A DNA stretch of 38,434 bases, taken from the NCBI GenBank assembly GCA_002708985.1, contig PAPS01000025.1:1-38434 (forward strand). The letters are read 5' to 3'. The notes beneath the pieces were generated by a model, which did no database searches, was not told the DNA's origin, and saw only the letters and a program-made list of their open reading frames with translations. Of this stretch, positions 6,838-15,965 are shown piece after piece. Numbering within the stretch: the stretch's first letter is position 1; each line of letters starts with the position of its first letter. The position numbers were made by a program, and so were the translations under genes. This DNA is from Saprospirales bacterium. Lineage in GTDB: Bacteria; Bacteroidota; Bacteroidia; Chitinophagales; UBA8649.

Positions 6838-9018
6838 ATGTACAAATCATCTTTTTTAATTTTTGTCTTTCTCTTAGGCACATTCGTTTATGCGACGGCT
6901 CAAAGGTCAGACACCGCTCAAGCTATTGAGGTTGACATGGCCAGCCAATTACCTGACGTAGTTATCAAGGAAGTGGCGGTCTATCGCCAGACACCTATGG
7001 CGTTTGAGAAACTCAATCTTGCCGATATTCAGCGTAACAATCATGGACAGGATATTCCCCTAGTGCTTGAGAACACAGTTTCAGCTGTTGCCACTTCCGA
7101 TGCCGGAAATGGTATTGGGTATACCGGAATTCGAATTCGTGGTGTAGACGCAAGCCGAATCAATGTAACACTCAATGGAATACCCTATAATGACGCGGAA
7201 TCTCAAGCCGTTTTTTGGGTGAATCTACCTGACCTCGCCTCCTCAACACAATCAATTCAGATTCAACGAGGAATTGGTTCTACCACCATTGGAGGAGGAG
7301 CCTTTGGAGGAAGTCTTGCGCTGAGAACAACCTCGGACAATACCTCTCCTTATATTTCTATTGACAATCGCTTCGGTTCATTTAACGCGCGCCGGCACAC
7401 AGTTCAAGCCTCAACTGGACTTATTGCTAATCGCTTTATCCTCGAGTCACGATTGTCCAAAATTCAGTCTGATGGTTATGTAGATCGGGCTTCTGCTGAT
7501 CTCCAGTCACTTTATGTCTCTGGACAGTATAAGGGCGATAATGTGCGCGTATGGCTCAATGCCTTTTCAGGACATGAAGTCACAGGGCAAGCATGGAATG
7601 GAATTGATAGTACTACCCTTGCCGATAACAGAACCTACAATTCGGCGGGTACAGACTTTGGAACCTTCTTTCCAGCCTATGACAATGATGTAGATGATTA
7701 TCGCCAAGATCAGTTTCAAGGAATTCTCGCGTGGGATATTACAGAAAACTCTTTGCTCAAAGTGAATACGTTTTATACGCGAGGTAAGGGCTTCTACGAA
7801 AACTATGCTTCGGGTTATGGTTTTGGAATCAACTTTGCCGACCTCGGCTTAGACAATATCATAACAGATGGTGGGGATACTATTACGAGCACGCACATTG
7901 TAAAGCGACGTTGGCTTGACAATGATTTTTATGGTTTTTCGACCTCCTACACTCATTCAGGCATTGAACACCTTGACTTGATTGCCGGAGGAGGATATCA
8001 TCGATACAGCGGCAGACACTTTGGCACCTTGCCTTGGATACAATATGCCGGTGCTGCAAGTCCTGATTACATGTATTATGATGGAAGCAGCATAAAATCT
8101 GAAGTCCATGGATTTGCAAAAATCAACTACAACCCCATCAATCGCCTCCACCTCTATGGTGACCTCCAGTTACGTCAAGTAAACTATGAGGGGTCGGGTA
8201 TCGAAGATGACCGTTCAAGTTACGCCTTTGAGCAAAACCAGCTCTTTATAAATCCTAAAGCAGGTATATCCTACTTTCTACAAGATGACCATGTGGTGTA
8301 CGCATCGTATGCCTATGCAGGTCGCGAGGCAACTCGAGCAGATTTACTCTTTAGTACAAAGGATGCCAATGGCAACAGTACGATTCGCCCAGAATACATG
8401 CATGATATTGAAATCGGTTGGCGTGGAACATGGGGGAAAAGCTATTTGAATGTCAATGGATACCTCATGCGATACAAAGACCAACTTGTGCTATCAGGCG
8501 CTTTAGATCCTGTGGGGAATGCCTTGCGTATTAACGTGGAAGACAGCGACCGTATGGGAATTGAAATCGATGGCCGATACCAAGTGAATTCTTGGCTCAA
8601 TATCCGGGGGAATGTAGCCTTGAGTAATAACCGCTTTATAGATAGTGACAGTACAGGAGCTACAGTTACTCAACCCTTAGCCTATTCGCCAAACGCCGTA
8701 TCGTCAGTAATACTTGGAGTGGAGAAAGGCGGCTTTGCCTTTGATCTCATCAATAAGTATGTTGGCAAGCAGTATTTAGATAACAGCGGTTCAGATGCTG
8801 TCTCTATTCCTTCGTACTTTGTATGCCATGCCCAAGCGCAGTACACAACAAGCTTGGATTGCGGGCTTGAGCTTGGATTTCACCTCCGTGTAAACAACTT
8901 GACCAATACGAAGTACGTATCAAATGGATACGTCTATGCTGGATTCCCTAGCTACTACCCTCAAGCGACCATCAATGCAATGGGTGGAGTTAGCCTAAGA
9001 TTTGCTGGCAAAAAATAA
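6838..9018 (+). CDS. TonB-dependent outer-membrane receptor, probably for thiamine or a precursor
   Basis: This 726-residue barrel protein has a signal peptide ending ATAQ (residues about 1-22), a plug domain (about 40-175) with GIGYTGIRIRGVDASRINV, NGIPYNDAES and IQRGIGSTTIGGGAFGG, and a long beta-barrel ending GGVSLRFAGKK. It should import its ligand across the outer membrane using TonB energy. The specificity call rests on the TPP riboswitch directly upstream, as for the thiamine-related OMR1 receptors of this phylum. An earlier in-frame TTG (6799) lies inside the terminator hairpin and lacks a signal peptide, so ATG 6838 is preferred, with ATG 6829 as alternative. No PnuT-type inner-membrane permease or thiamine pyrophosphokinase follows. 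The transcript ends at the terminator at 9064-9098. Confidence 0.92.
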   Translation: MYKSSFLIFVFLLGTFVYATAQRSDTAQAIEVDMASQLPDVVIKEVAVYRQTPMAFEKLNLADIQRNNHGQDIPLVLENTVSAVATSDAGNGIGYTGIRIRGVDASRINVTLNGIPYNDAESQAVFWVNLPDLASSTQSIQIQRGIGSTTIGGGAFGGSLALRTTSDNTSPYISIDNRFGSFNARRHTVQASTGLIANRFILESRLSKIQSDGYVDRASADLQSLYVSGQYKGDNVRVWLNAFSGHEVTGQAWNGIDSTTLADNRTYNSAGTDFGTFFPAYDNDVDDYRQDQFQGILAWDITENSLLKVNTFYTRGKGFYENYASGYGFGINFADLGLDNIITDGGDTITSTHIVKRRWLDNDFYGFSTSYTHSGIEHLDLIAGGGYHRYSGRHFGTLPWIQYAGAASPDYMYYDGSSIKSEVHGFAKINYNPINRLHLYGDLQLRQVNYEGSGIEDDRSSYAFEQNQLFINPKAGISYFLQDDHVVYASYAYAGREATRADLLFSTKDANGNSTIRPEYMHDIEIGWRGTWGKSYLNVNGYLMRYKDQLVLSGALDPVGNALRINVEDSDRMGIEIDGRYQVNSWLNIRGNVALSNNRFIDSDSTGATVTQPLAYSPNAVSSVILGVEKGGFAFDLINKYVGKQYLDNSGSDAVSIPSYFVCHAQAQYTTSLDCGLELGFHLRVNNLTNTKYVSNGYVYAGFPSYYPQATINAMGGVSLRFAGKK

Positions 9019-9063
9019 ATCATTCCGCTCTAGAGAACAGTCTCTTTAGGGAAGAGGCAGATG

Positions 9064-9098
9064 AAAGGCCCGGGAGCAATTCCTGGGCCTTTCTTTTT
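9064..9098 (+). terminator. Intrinsic terminator of the thiamine receptor transcript
   Basis: AAAGGCCCGGGA and TCCTGGGCCTTT form a 12-base-pair stem with a single G-T wobble and a five-base loop GCAAT. T-rich sequence (TTTCTTTTT) follows. It lies 45 bases after the receptor stop. The remaining bases to ruvC (9099-9209) are AT-rich, and I see no clear promoter or other feature in them. Confidence 0.9.
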
Positions 9099-9209
9099 AA
9101 ACCGGCATTGTCGTCCTTTAAACTGACCACAATTCAATAAAAAGAGCATATAACGGGGATAGAATAATATGTAGTCTACCTTAAAATCATAGATATTTAC
9201 TCGTAGAAC

Positions 9210-9761
9210 ATGGTTAGTGAACGCATTATTTTAGGTATTGATCCAGGAACTCAGGTGACAGGATATGGTGTAATTCGAATTGAAGAACAACAAATACAGT
9301 TGCTCGCTATGGGTGCTCTGCTTTTATCCAAGCACACCGACCACCCGAAACGACTTTCCGAGCTTCAAAAAAGCTTGCGCCGCATAGTAGAAACCTATCT
9401 GCCCGATGAATGCGCCATTGAGGCCCCCTTTTTTGGAAAGAATGTACAAAGCATGCTAAAGCTTGGTAGAGCCCAAGGGGTTTGTATGGCCGTTGCTATG
9501 GCCAGAGATATCCCTGTGGAAGAGTATTCTCCTAGAAGAGTAAAACAAGCAATTACAGGAAATGGTAATGCGAGTAAGGAACAGGTAGCGGCTATGGTGA
9601 AACAAATCTGTGGCTATACCGAAGAGCCTCGCTACAACGATGCCACTGATGGACTAGCCATTGCCCTTTGCCATTATTATTCCACCAAGAACATTATTCA
9701 AGGGAAGGGAAGTAAAGGTTGGACTGATTATATAAAGAAGAATCCAGGGAAACTGCGTTAG
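9210..9761 (+). CDS. ruvC: Holliday junction resolvase RuvC
   Basis: Crossover junction endodeoxyribonuclease acting with RuvAB in recombination and repair. The 183-residue product starts ILGIDPGT and has the four acidic catalytic residues in the expected spacing: Asp11, Glu71 (AIEAPFFGKN), Asp143 and Asp146 (DATDGLAIALCHYY). Length is typical. It stands alone on this strand. Its TAG overlaps the convergent HIT-family stop codon by four bases in total (9758-9761), so the two transcripts must run into one another. Confidence 0.97.
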   Translation: MVSERIILGIDPGTQVTGYGVIRIEEQQIQLLAMGALLLSKHTDHPKRLSELQKSLRRIVETYLPDECAIEAPFFGKNVQSMLKLGRAQGVCMAVAMARDIPVEEYSPRRVKQAITGNGNASKEQVAAMVKQICGYTEEPRYNDATDGLAIALCHYYSTKNIIQGKGSKGWTDYIKKNPGKLR

Positions 9762-10156
9762 GCCTTTATCGCTTCCGCAATTTGCGTGGCCACTTGCCTA
9801 AGGTACTCAGGACGATTATCTCCTTTTGGTCTTGTAAAATCCATGTCATCCAATGAGTTTATCGGCATAAGATGAATATGAGCATGAGGAACTTCTAAGC
9901 CAATCACGCTTATTCCTACGCGATCACATGGAAATACTTTTTCAATTCCACCGGCCACCTGCTGCGCAAAAGCCATAATATCGGCCAACTGATCCGAACT
10001 TAAGTCAAAGAAGCGATCAACTTCAACCTTGGGAACGACAAGAACGTGTCCACTCTGCACAGGACGAATATCCATGAAGGCAAAACAAGTTTCGGATTCG
10101 AATACTTTATGGCAAGGAATTTCTCCTTGAATGATCTTAGTAAATAGAGAAGACAT
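9758..10156 (-). CDS. HIT-family (histidine triad) nucleotide-binding protein
   Basis: This 132-residue HINT/HIT-type hydrolase starts FTKIIQGEIPCHKVFE and carries the histidine triad His91-Ala-His93-Ile-His95-Leu-Met, with the preceding SGHVLVVPK strand. Such proteins hydrolyse adenosine 5'-phosphoramidates or related nucleotides. The exact physiological substrate is not known for most bacterial members. Its ATG shares a base with the greA stop codon (TAATG at 10154-10158), so translation is probably coupled to greA. Confidence 0.93.
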   Translation of the reverse strand: MSSLFTKIIQGEIPCHKVFESETCFAFMDIRPVQSGHVLVVPKVEVDRFFDLSSDQLADIMAFAQQVAGGIEKVFPCDRVGISVIGLEVPHAHIHLMPINSLDDMDFTRPKGDNRPEYLRQVATQIAEAIKA

Positions 10157-10632
10157 TAAAAGTCATAGGTTATACCTAGTATTTCAAATTCTTGGGTGCC
10201 CGCTGGAGTTTGAACTTCAGCTTTATCCCCTACTTTTTTGCCCAGAAGGCCTTTGCCAATTGGTGATTCTACTGAAATCTTCTTTGCTTTAAGGTCGGCT
10301 TCGCTTTCAGAAACTAATTGATACTCCATTTCCGCTCCACGACGAAGATTCTTTATGCGGACCTTGGCAAACATCATTGCCTTACTCTGGTCAATCTGGC
10401 TCAAATCGATGACACGAGCACGGCCCAGTTGACTATCAAGCTCGGCAATTTTAGCCTCTAACAATCCCTGCGCCTCCTTGGCTGCATCATACTCAGCATT
10501 CTCAGAAAGATCTCCCTTTTCACGCGCCTCAGCAATAGCCTTAGCAGCTGCCGGACGTTCTACAGTCTTCATGTGTTTTAACTCCGCCTGTAGGCGATCC
10601 ATACCCTCTTGAGATAAATAGATAGTTTCCAT
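10156..10632 (-). CDS. greA: Transcription elongation factor GreA
   Basis: Rescues backtracked RNA polymerase by stimulating transcript cleavage. The 158-residue protein has the N-terminal coiled coil with the acidic tip GDLSENAEY (Asp41, Glu44 are the functional acids). The C-terminal FKBP-like domain contains SPIGKGLLGKKVGD. Length is standard. It is the first gene of a two-gene unit with the HIT protein. Upstream bases 10633-10654 are AT-rich, just after the terminator of the PorV-like gene, so greA needs its own promoter there or read-through from upstream. Confidence 0.96.
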   Translation of the reverse strand: METIYLSQEGMDRLQAELKHMKTVERPAAAKAIAEAREKGDLSENAEYDAAKEAQGLLEAKIAELDSQLGRARVIDLSQIDQSKAMMFAKVRIKNLRRGAEMEYQLVSESEADLKAKKISVESPIGKGLLGKKVGDKAEVQTPAGTQEFEILGITYDF

Positions 10633-10654
10633 AATATACTCTTCATATATAAAT

Positions 10655-10687
10655 AAAAAACGTCACCCTACATTGGCAGAATGACGT
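10655..10687 (-). terminator. Intrinsic terminator after the PorV-like gene
   Basis: On the minus strand, ACGTCA (10687-10682) pairs with TGACGT (10665-10660) across a 16-base loop. The hairpin runs into TTTTTTATTT. It lies 21 bases past the stop of the PorV/PorQ-like gene and separates the three-gene surface module from greA-HIT. Confidence 0.7.
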
Positions 10688-10708
10688 ATAATAAGTTCTA
10701 AATTGTAT

Positions 10709-11842
10709 TTATAACGCGCGCGCCTCGTCCTTATTGTCTAAGTCGCAAGGGCTTCCAGAACGGAGATCAAAACGAAGTCCGATACTGTGCGTTCCATTGT
10801 ACATGTTTAAATCTGATGCTCTGTAACTGTAGTCAATACCCATAGATGGCCCATTTTGTTTAAACGGAACTTCTACAGAGAACCCACCAGCTAGACCGTA
10901 GTAAACCGTTGAAGAATTCTCCGTCCAAAGACCTTTCTCGTGTCGATAGCCTAAGCGGGCCATAAACATCTCTTTATAGCCGTACTCTACACCTCCACCG
11001 AAGTGGTCCTTACCAAAAGAGTTTGATGTGAAGTTTCCGATAACCGTAACACGGTGTGCATTATATGCTCCATTGCAACGATATTCTGGACCAAACCAGA
11101 AATCATATGAGGCACCGATATGTAATAAAGAAGGAAGCTCAAACTTTGTTGGCAAAATGCTTTGAGTCAACTCATAATTGTCCCCGTCAGGACTCGTCGC
11201 ACGATATGTAAAACCATCCCCTCCGTACTTCATAGGTGTACCTACATTTCGAATGGCAACACCAAAACGAAGATTCTCCTTGTCACCCGTTACATATTGA
11301 AGACCGGCATCTAAAGAAACACCTGATGCACGAACGTCTTCTATACCTTCATTGATCAGACGGAAGGTTACCCCACCATAGATATTATCCGTGAAAGCAC
11401 GAGAGTAGGTTAATCCAATATTGATAAAGGAAGGTGAGAACGTTCCAAGACCATTTTGGGGGTTTGGATTATTCACCGTAGTTCTAGGGATATCACCAAG
11501 GTTTAAGGAAAAAATACTTACGCCGAGGGCATCTTGTTCATTTAGCTTGAAGCCAACCCCTGCTTGTGTTATTCCGATATCAGATCCCTGTAACCACAGG
11601 GTCTGTGCTGCTGCGAATTGCATGTTATCAATACGACTCAAACCCGCAGGATTAAGGCGCGTTGCCTCAAGTCCTGATACCCGAGCACAGTACATATCCC
11701 AAAGACCAGTAGATCTTCCCCATCCATTCATAAGTAACTGGGATGCTCCACTTTCGCCAATACGATCCGCGTTACCGGCATAGGTCGTGAATGACGTGGC
11801 TACAAGACCAAGAGTTAAAATATAATTAAAAGCCTTCTTCAT
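10709..11842 (-). CDS. PorV/PorQ-like outer-membrane beta-barrel protein
   Basis: This 377-residue protein has a signal peptide (MKKAFNYIL to TTYA) and a FadL-like barrel pattern. The early block SGLEATRLNPAGLS is typical of the PorV/PorQ group, and strands such as FSPSFINIGLTYSRAF and YGGVTFRLINEGIEDV follow. PorV is the shuttle/attachment partner of the T9SS translocon and PorQ a related barrel. This copy is encoded 10 bases after the stop of a 1359-residue candidate T9SS cargo, so it may be a dedicated partner of that protein (inference). An open frame reaches 11863, but ATG 11842 places the signal peptide correctly and avoids overlap. Confidence 0.8.
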   Translation of the reverse strand: MKKAFNYILTLGLVATSFTTYAGNADRIGESGASQLLMNGWGRSTGLWDMYCARVSGLEATRLNPAGLSRIDNMQFAAAQTLWLQGSDIGITQAGVGFKLNEQDALGVSIFSLNLGDIPRTTVNNPNPQNGLGTFSPSFINIGLTYSRAFTDNIYGGVTFRLINEGIEDVRASGVSLDAGLQYVTGDKENLRFGVAIRNVGTPMKYGGDGFTYRATSPDGDNYELTQSILPTKFELPSLLHIGASYDFWFGPEYRCNGAYNAHRVTVIGNFTSNSFGKDHFGGGVEYGYKEMFMARLGYRHEKGLWTENSSTVYYGLAGGFSVEVPFKQNGPSMGIDYSYRASDLNMYNGTHSIGLRFDLRSGSPCDLDNKDEARAL

Positions 11843-11852
11843 AGTTCTTTGT

Positions 11853-14800
11853 TTAGAAGTCACTCACGTCTGTTGGACGCAAGAATACTACAGATTTTAA
11901 TGTTTTTTGACCGACGTTTGGTACATCAACGTGTATTAGGTATACCCCACTGCCTACTGGAATCCCAGCAAAGTTCTTAAGATCCCAAACCAGACTGTTA
12001 TCTAAGTTTAAATCACCACCAACAACACCTCCACGAGAGATATCGCTAGATGCAACAGAACGATCATATTGACGCACAAACTTACCATCAAGCGTTAAAA
12101 TCTTAATGGTGCACACATTTGGTAAGTTGGTGAACTTAACAATGTTGCTTAACTGATTCGCTTCATATTCACTAAACGCATAGTAAGGATTCGGTACCAC
12201 ACGAATGTTATCCAACTCCTCAACCGCTACATCAACAGCTTCCGTGGTAGGCGAAAAACCCGTTGTTGAGAACGAATAGCGAGGAAGCGAATCATTGCTT
12301 GATGCTTGTACCGACGATGCCGTTCCAAACGCAGCAAATGGTTTTTCAACGCGAATCTTAATCCTAGTTTCCGTTGGAATAATTGGAAACCTTCTATTGG
12401 TCAACAGATCCCTTTCTAATGTAGTTCCCTCAGTAAGCACAGGAATCGCTGTGTACATGAAGTTTTCATAGATTGATCCAAAGACCGCAGGGATGCTTTC
12501 ATTACCTCCTGAGAACTGATTGAAGTTCGCCTCCATCAAGTCTCGAGTATCACGAACGAATTGCTCATCATAGCGACTATTCAATACATAGATGTAATGC
12601 TTACCTCCCCATGCAGGAACATTATCATCTGTTCCGGGTATAGTGGTAAGAATATCATAGCGACTATCTGTTGGATCCCATACAAGGTTGTTTCCATTGT
12701 TGTCACCACGAGAAGAAGCTTCACCAAAGAAAATGTTCAAACGCTCTCCCGTTTCTTGGTTGATAGCATAACCAGGGAAGTACGATAGGCCCTGTTCACC
12801 GAACGCAATGTTACCGGATATAGTTAATGACGTATCCTGGCGTAACTGACCCTTGTATGCACCACCTTGAGTAAATAATGGCTCCTCACCCGTTTCTAGA
12901 ACAAGACTTAAAGACCACTTGCTCTTATCGGGAGTAATTACAATGTCCACACTCTGGAGTTTCTCAAGCGTATTCACCGGAGGGGCAAAATCCGTTGCAC
13001 GGAAAGGGCCATTAGTTTTGTTTTGATCATCAATCTTAAACGCCGGACCATGCAGGAAGGTCGGTGGCTGAGTCGACTGATTCGTATTCGCCGGATTGGT
13101 CAAATTAGTAGAAGTAAATCGACCGTAGTTTGACGTTAAGCAGTAAGGTGCCCATTGACCGCCAAGAATATTGTTAAACTCGCCACTAGCATCATAGAAG
13201 AAAGTCTCCGATGGCGGTTGAGCGGCATTTGTGAACGCTGGTGCCGTCGGATAGTACTGATCATCATATACTCTTCGCAGCGCATACTCTGATTCAAACA
13301 GTTTGAATTGTCCAGATCGCAACCAATTAGAAGGGCTCTCATCCCCACCATTGGAACCATCTGAAATGAAGGTCAACCACTGTTGATCATCATCTGCAAA
13401 TTCAATAGAAGAGGTCAAGTAGCCGTAAACATCTTCATTGTTGTTTCGATTTGTATTGACCGGTAACGGGTTACCAAGCTTAAGCGCAATTCCATACTCC
13501 GGGATAATTTGATCAAATGGTCGATCAAGTGTACGCTCAGATTGAATCGTTGTCTCTACAACCCCGTCACGACTAACCGTCAACTCCCAAGTTGCTCCCT
13601 CAGGGAAGACATTGGTAGAATTTGTTGATGGTAGTATGCGTAATTCGAAGTCCACATTTTGAAGAGCAAATGGATCGACTACGCGAACACCAATTGGTGT
13701 TTTGTTGCCTTTGTACGTAATGTCATCAACATAATTTGTGAAACTACTGAGGATTTCCTCCTCGCTTTCCGCTGTAATCTCAATTGGATTACCACCGTTA
13801 CCTTGACCTTCAACCCTTGTTACGGGCAAACCTTGGCCGTAAACAGCATTGAGTTCAGTACCTCCTAACCCAGGATTAGACCTGTGCGGAGTACAAGTAT
13901 ATTGTTTGATATTACCCTGACCTAAAATATATGGTTCATACTGCGGAACAACACTTGACGTATCGCCTAAAATATAGGGATAGAAGTTATTGTAACCGTA
14001 GGCCAAGGCCATGTAATAATAATCCTTATGATTCACTAGTTTATTGTCTCCAATGGCAAAGAGGTCGGTGGTCACCTGAAGACTCCTTTCAATACCTTCA
14101 TTAGATCCAGTAACTTTTAACACAGGGCTGTATATCGTTTGCCCATTAGCCGTTAGTGGCTCATAATTATAAATATCAATAATGTCATCTTTTATATCAC
14201 ATTGGTATAGGAGACGAGCTCTCGACGCATCGCTTAACTCCTGTGCAGTGACTGTTGCATCGGATAATTGATAGATAAGAAATCCTTGGAACTTATACGT
14301 TGAATCATCGAATCCACTAGAACCAGGAACATTCTCGGCATAATTCTCACCAAAGTTATTAGAGTTCTGAGCGTAGGTAAGTGTAAAGATGAACTCCTCA
14401 TCAAGCTCACGCACATTGAGATCAGGTGCATCCGGGCCATCAAGCTTGTCAAAGTTGTTGTCGAAGAGGAACTGCGCTCGGTCATCAGCACGACCTATAA
14501 TTGCCTCAATATCTGGACATAGACCATAATTGTCTGGCTTAACCCAAATCGCTCCGATTGTAATCTTCTGAAACTCCCCATTCCTTAGCGTAAATGGACC
14601 AGAGTTCTGCACAAACCGTCTGTCGTCACCAGGTATTGATTCCGAGCACTCGGACCAACCGGCCGGATCCGATGGATTGGATGGATAGACATAATTTGTT
14701 GGCACCGAACCACCATATCCTGTTCCATCCTCAGTGATCGGTGTACCATCCTTCCAAAGACCTGTTTGGAAATTTCTGAACTGTGCTGCGTTATCCGGGT

Positions 14801-15932
14801 CAGTTTGTGGACCAGAAGCTGCATTATTGAAGTAAACGAAAGAGGACATACCTAGCTCATTTCCGTTATCGTCTAAGGGACCTTCAAAGTAGTCAATTCC
14901 CAGAACTGGCGGAGGCGTTCCATATTGGTCATCTGAAGCCTGTGAATTGTATACAAATCCTAAAGCACGTGATGTATCGCAACCAATCCAGTCATCTTCA
15001 AAGTCACCTAAATCCGGATCACAGAATATTCCCATGTAGGTCTCGTTCAGAGAACCCGGTGTTTTCTTAACAATGTCAAACGAGTAGAATGTCATGTTAT
15101 TTACCTCATCATTGGTTTGGAAGGCAAATGCGATAGCGTTTACTTGAACCCCTAAGGCTTGTCCACCTGTTCGACCATGGATATTCCCTTTATCGTTCAT
15201 TACCCAGAAAATCATTTGGTCTGCATAATTCGGAACTGCGTTGCCATTGTCATCTTTTACTCCAATAACAGGATAATCCCCTTTTCGAGGATCATAAATG
15301 CCATTGTCATCAAAATCATAAAAGGGCGCCAATGGACCGTCATTGTAATACAATTCAGAAGATACTAATGGGTTACCGCGACCTGGCCAATTTTTAACAC
15401 TTGTAGGAATCTGCGATTCTGCAAGGGATACACCCCCTGCATCTTGAAAGGCAAGTAGAAAGTTATCTATGTCTTCACCGAGTACTTCAAAGTGGTTATC
15501 CCACGCTGCGCAAGTGGATTTGTCAATTTCGCCATCCGGACGAAGAGGACCTGTCCAAAAATCATGTCCTTGATTACGATAAGTCTGAGCAGCCACTTTA
15601 AGCTGTCCTGCATCATCGAGAGCAGAAAACCAAAGAGCTCCAGCGAATATTGCGTTGACTGGCGTCTGGCCTGAAGAAGGGTCAATTTTAGGAACTTCGT
15701 ACTGGGCATCATTAACACCATCCCACCACATATCTCCTCCTCCAAGGATTTTTGCTCGAACGTTATTAATGTTCAAGTCTTTATCGGAATTTGATGGAAG
15801 ACAATCTCCTAACTTCTCCAACTGAGGGCTTTCTTGCGCTGGACGCTCAGGGGCGCCAAGCCATAATGCACCAAATGCAGTATTTCCCGCTAGGACGAGG
15901 ACAGTAAGAATTATACGTTGTTGTAAACTCAT
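11853..15932 (-). CDS. Giant secreted protein with FlgD/T9SS-like C-terminal domain
   Basis: This 1359-residue product has a signal peptide (residues about 1-21) and an N-terminal region with the recurring Bacteroidota pattern GGGDMWWDGV, then IFAGALWFSALD and KVAAQTYRNQGHDFWTGP (about 63-130). A calcium-loop-like DFDDNGIYDP occurs at 206-215. A long beta-rich middle has no recognised enzyme motif. Residues about 1240-1359 resemble a FlgD-type immunoglobulin or type A T9SS sorting domain (VVPNPYY, IKILTLDGKFVRQY, GSGVYLIHVDV), but run on to RPTDVSDF. The family is widespread but functionally undescribed as far as I know. The gene lies 33 bases downstream of the receptor gene and 10 bases upstream of the PorV-like gene. 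A surface-exposed cargo or adhesin-like partner is the best inference. Confidence 0.8.
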   Translation of the reverse strand: MSLQQRIILTVLVLAGNTAFGALWLGAPERPAQESPQLEKLGDCLPSNSDKDLNINNVRAKILGGGDMWWDGVNDAQYEVPKIDPSSGQTPVNAIFAGALWFSALDDAGQLKVAAQTYRNQGHDFWTGPLRPDGEIDKSTCAAWDNHFEVLGEDIDNFLLAFQDAGGVSLAESQIPTSVKNWPGRGNPLVSSELYYNDGPLAPFYDFDDNGIYDPRKGDYPVIGVKDDNGNAVPNYADQMIFWVMNDKGNIHGRTGGQALGVQVNAIAFAFQTNDEVNNMTFYSFDIVKKTPGSLNETYMGIFCDPDLGDFEDDWIGCDTSRALGFVYNSQASDDQYGTPPPVLGIDYFEGPLDDNGNELGMSSFVYFNNAASGPQTDPDNAAQFRNFQTGLWKDGTPITEDGTGYGGSVPTNYVYPSNPSDPAGWSECSESIPGDDRRFVQNSGPFTLRNGEFQKITIGAIWVKPDNYGLCPDIEAIIGRADDRAQFLFDNNFDKLDGPDAPDLNVRELDEEFIFTLTYAQNSNNFGENYAENVPGSSGFDDSTYKFQGFLIYQLSDATVTAQELSDASRARLLYQCDIKDDIIDIYNYEPLTANGQTIYSPVLKVTGSNEGIERSLQVTTDLFAIGDNKLVNHKDYYYMALAYGYNNFYPYILGDTSSVVPQYEPYILGQGNIKQYTCTPHRSNPGLGGTELNAVYGQGLPVTRVEGQGNGGNPIEITAESEEEILSSFTNYVDDITYKGNKTPIGVRVVDPFALQNVDFELRILPSTNSTNVFPEGATWELTVSRDGVVETTIQSERTLDRPFDQIIPEYGIALKLGNPLPVNTNRNNNEDVYGYLTSSIEFADDDQQWLTFISDGSNGGDESPSNWLRSGQFKLFESEYALRRVYDDQYYPTAPAFTNAAQPPSETFFYDASGEFNNILGGQWAPYCLTSNYGRFTSTNLTNPANTNQSTQPPTFLHGPAFKIDDQNKTNGPFRATDFAPPVNTLEKLQSVDIVITPDKSKWSLSLVLETGEEPLFTQGGAYKGQLRQDTSLTISGNIAFGEQGLSYFPGYAINQETGERLNIFFGEASSRGDNNGNNLVWDPTDSRYDILTTIPGTDDNVPAWGGKHYIYVLNSRYDEQFVRDTRDLMEANFNQFSGGNESIPAVFGSIYENFMYTAIPVLTEGTTLERDLLTNRRFPIIPTETRIKIRVEKPFAAFGTASSVQASSNDSLPRYSFSTTGFSPTTEAVDVAVEELDNIRVVPNPYYAFSEYEANQLSNIVKFTNLPNVCTIKILTLDGKFVRQYDRSVASSDISRGGVVGGDLNLDNSLVWDLKNFAGIPVGSGVYLIHVDVPNVGQKTLKSVVFLRPTDVSDF

Positions 15933-15965
15933 AATCTCGGTTTATTAAATCTTTAAATTTTTCTA

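Noticed and set aside
9029-9049. Short inverted repeat CTCTAGAGA/TCTCTTTAG after the receptor stop
   Set aside because: Imperfect and weak with no T tract. The strong terminator at 9064-9098 explains transcript ending.
11421-11783. 120-codon open frame on the plus strand opposite the PorV-like gene
   Set aside because: Antisense shadow of a well-supported gene, with no family-like composition and no signal, promoter or ribosome binding site.
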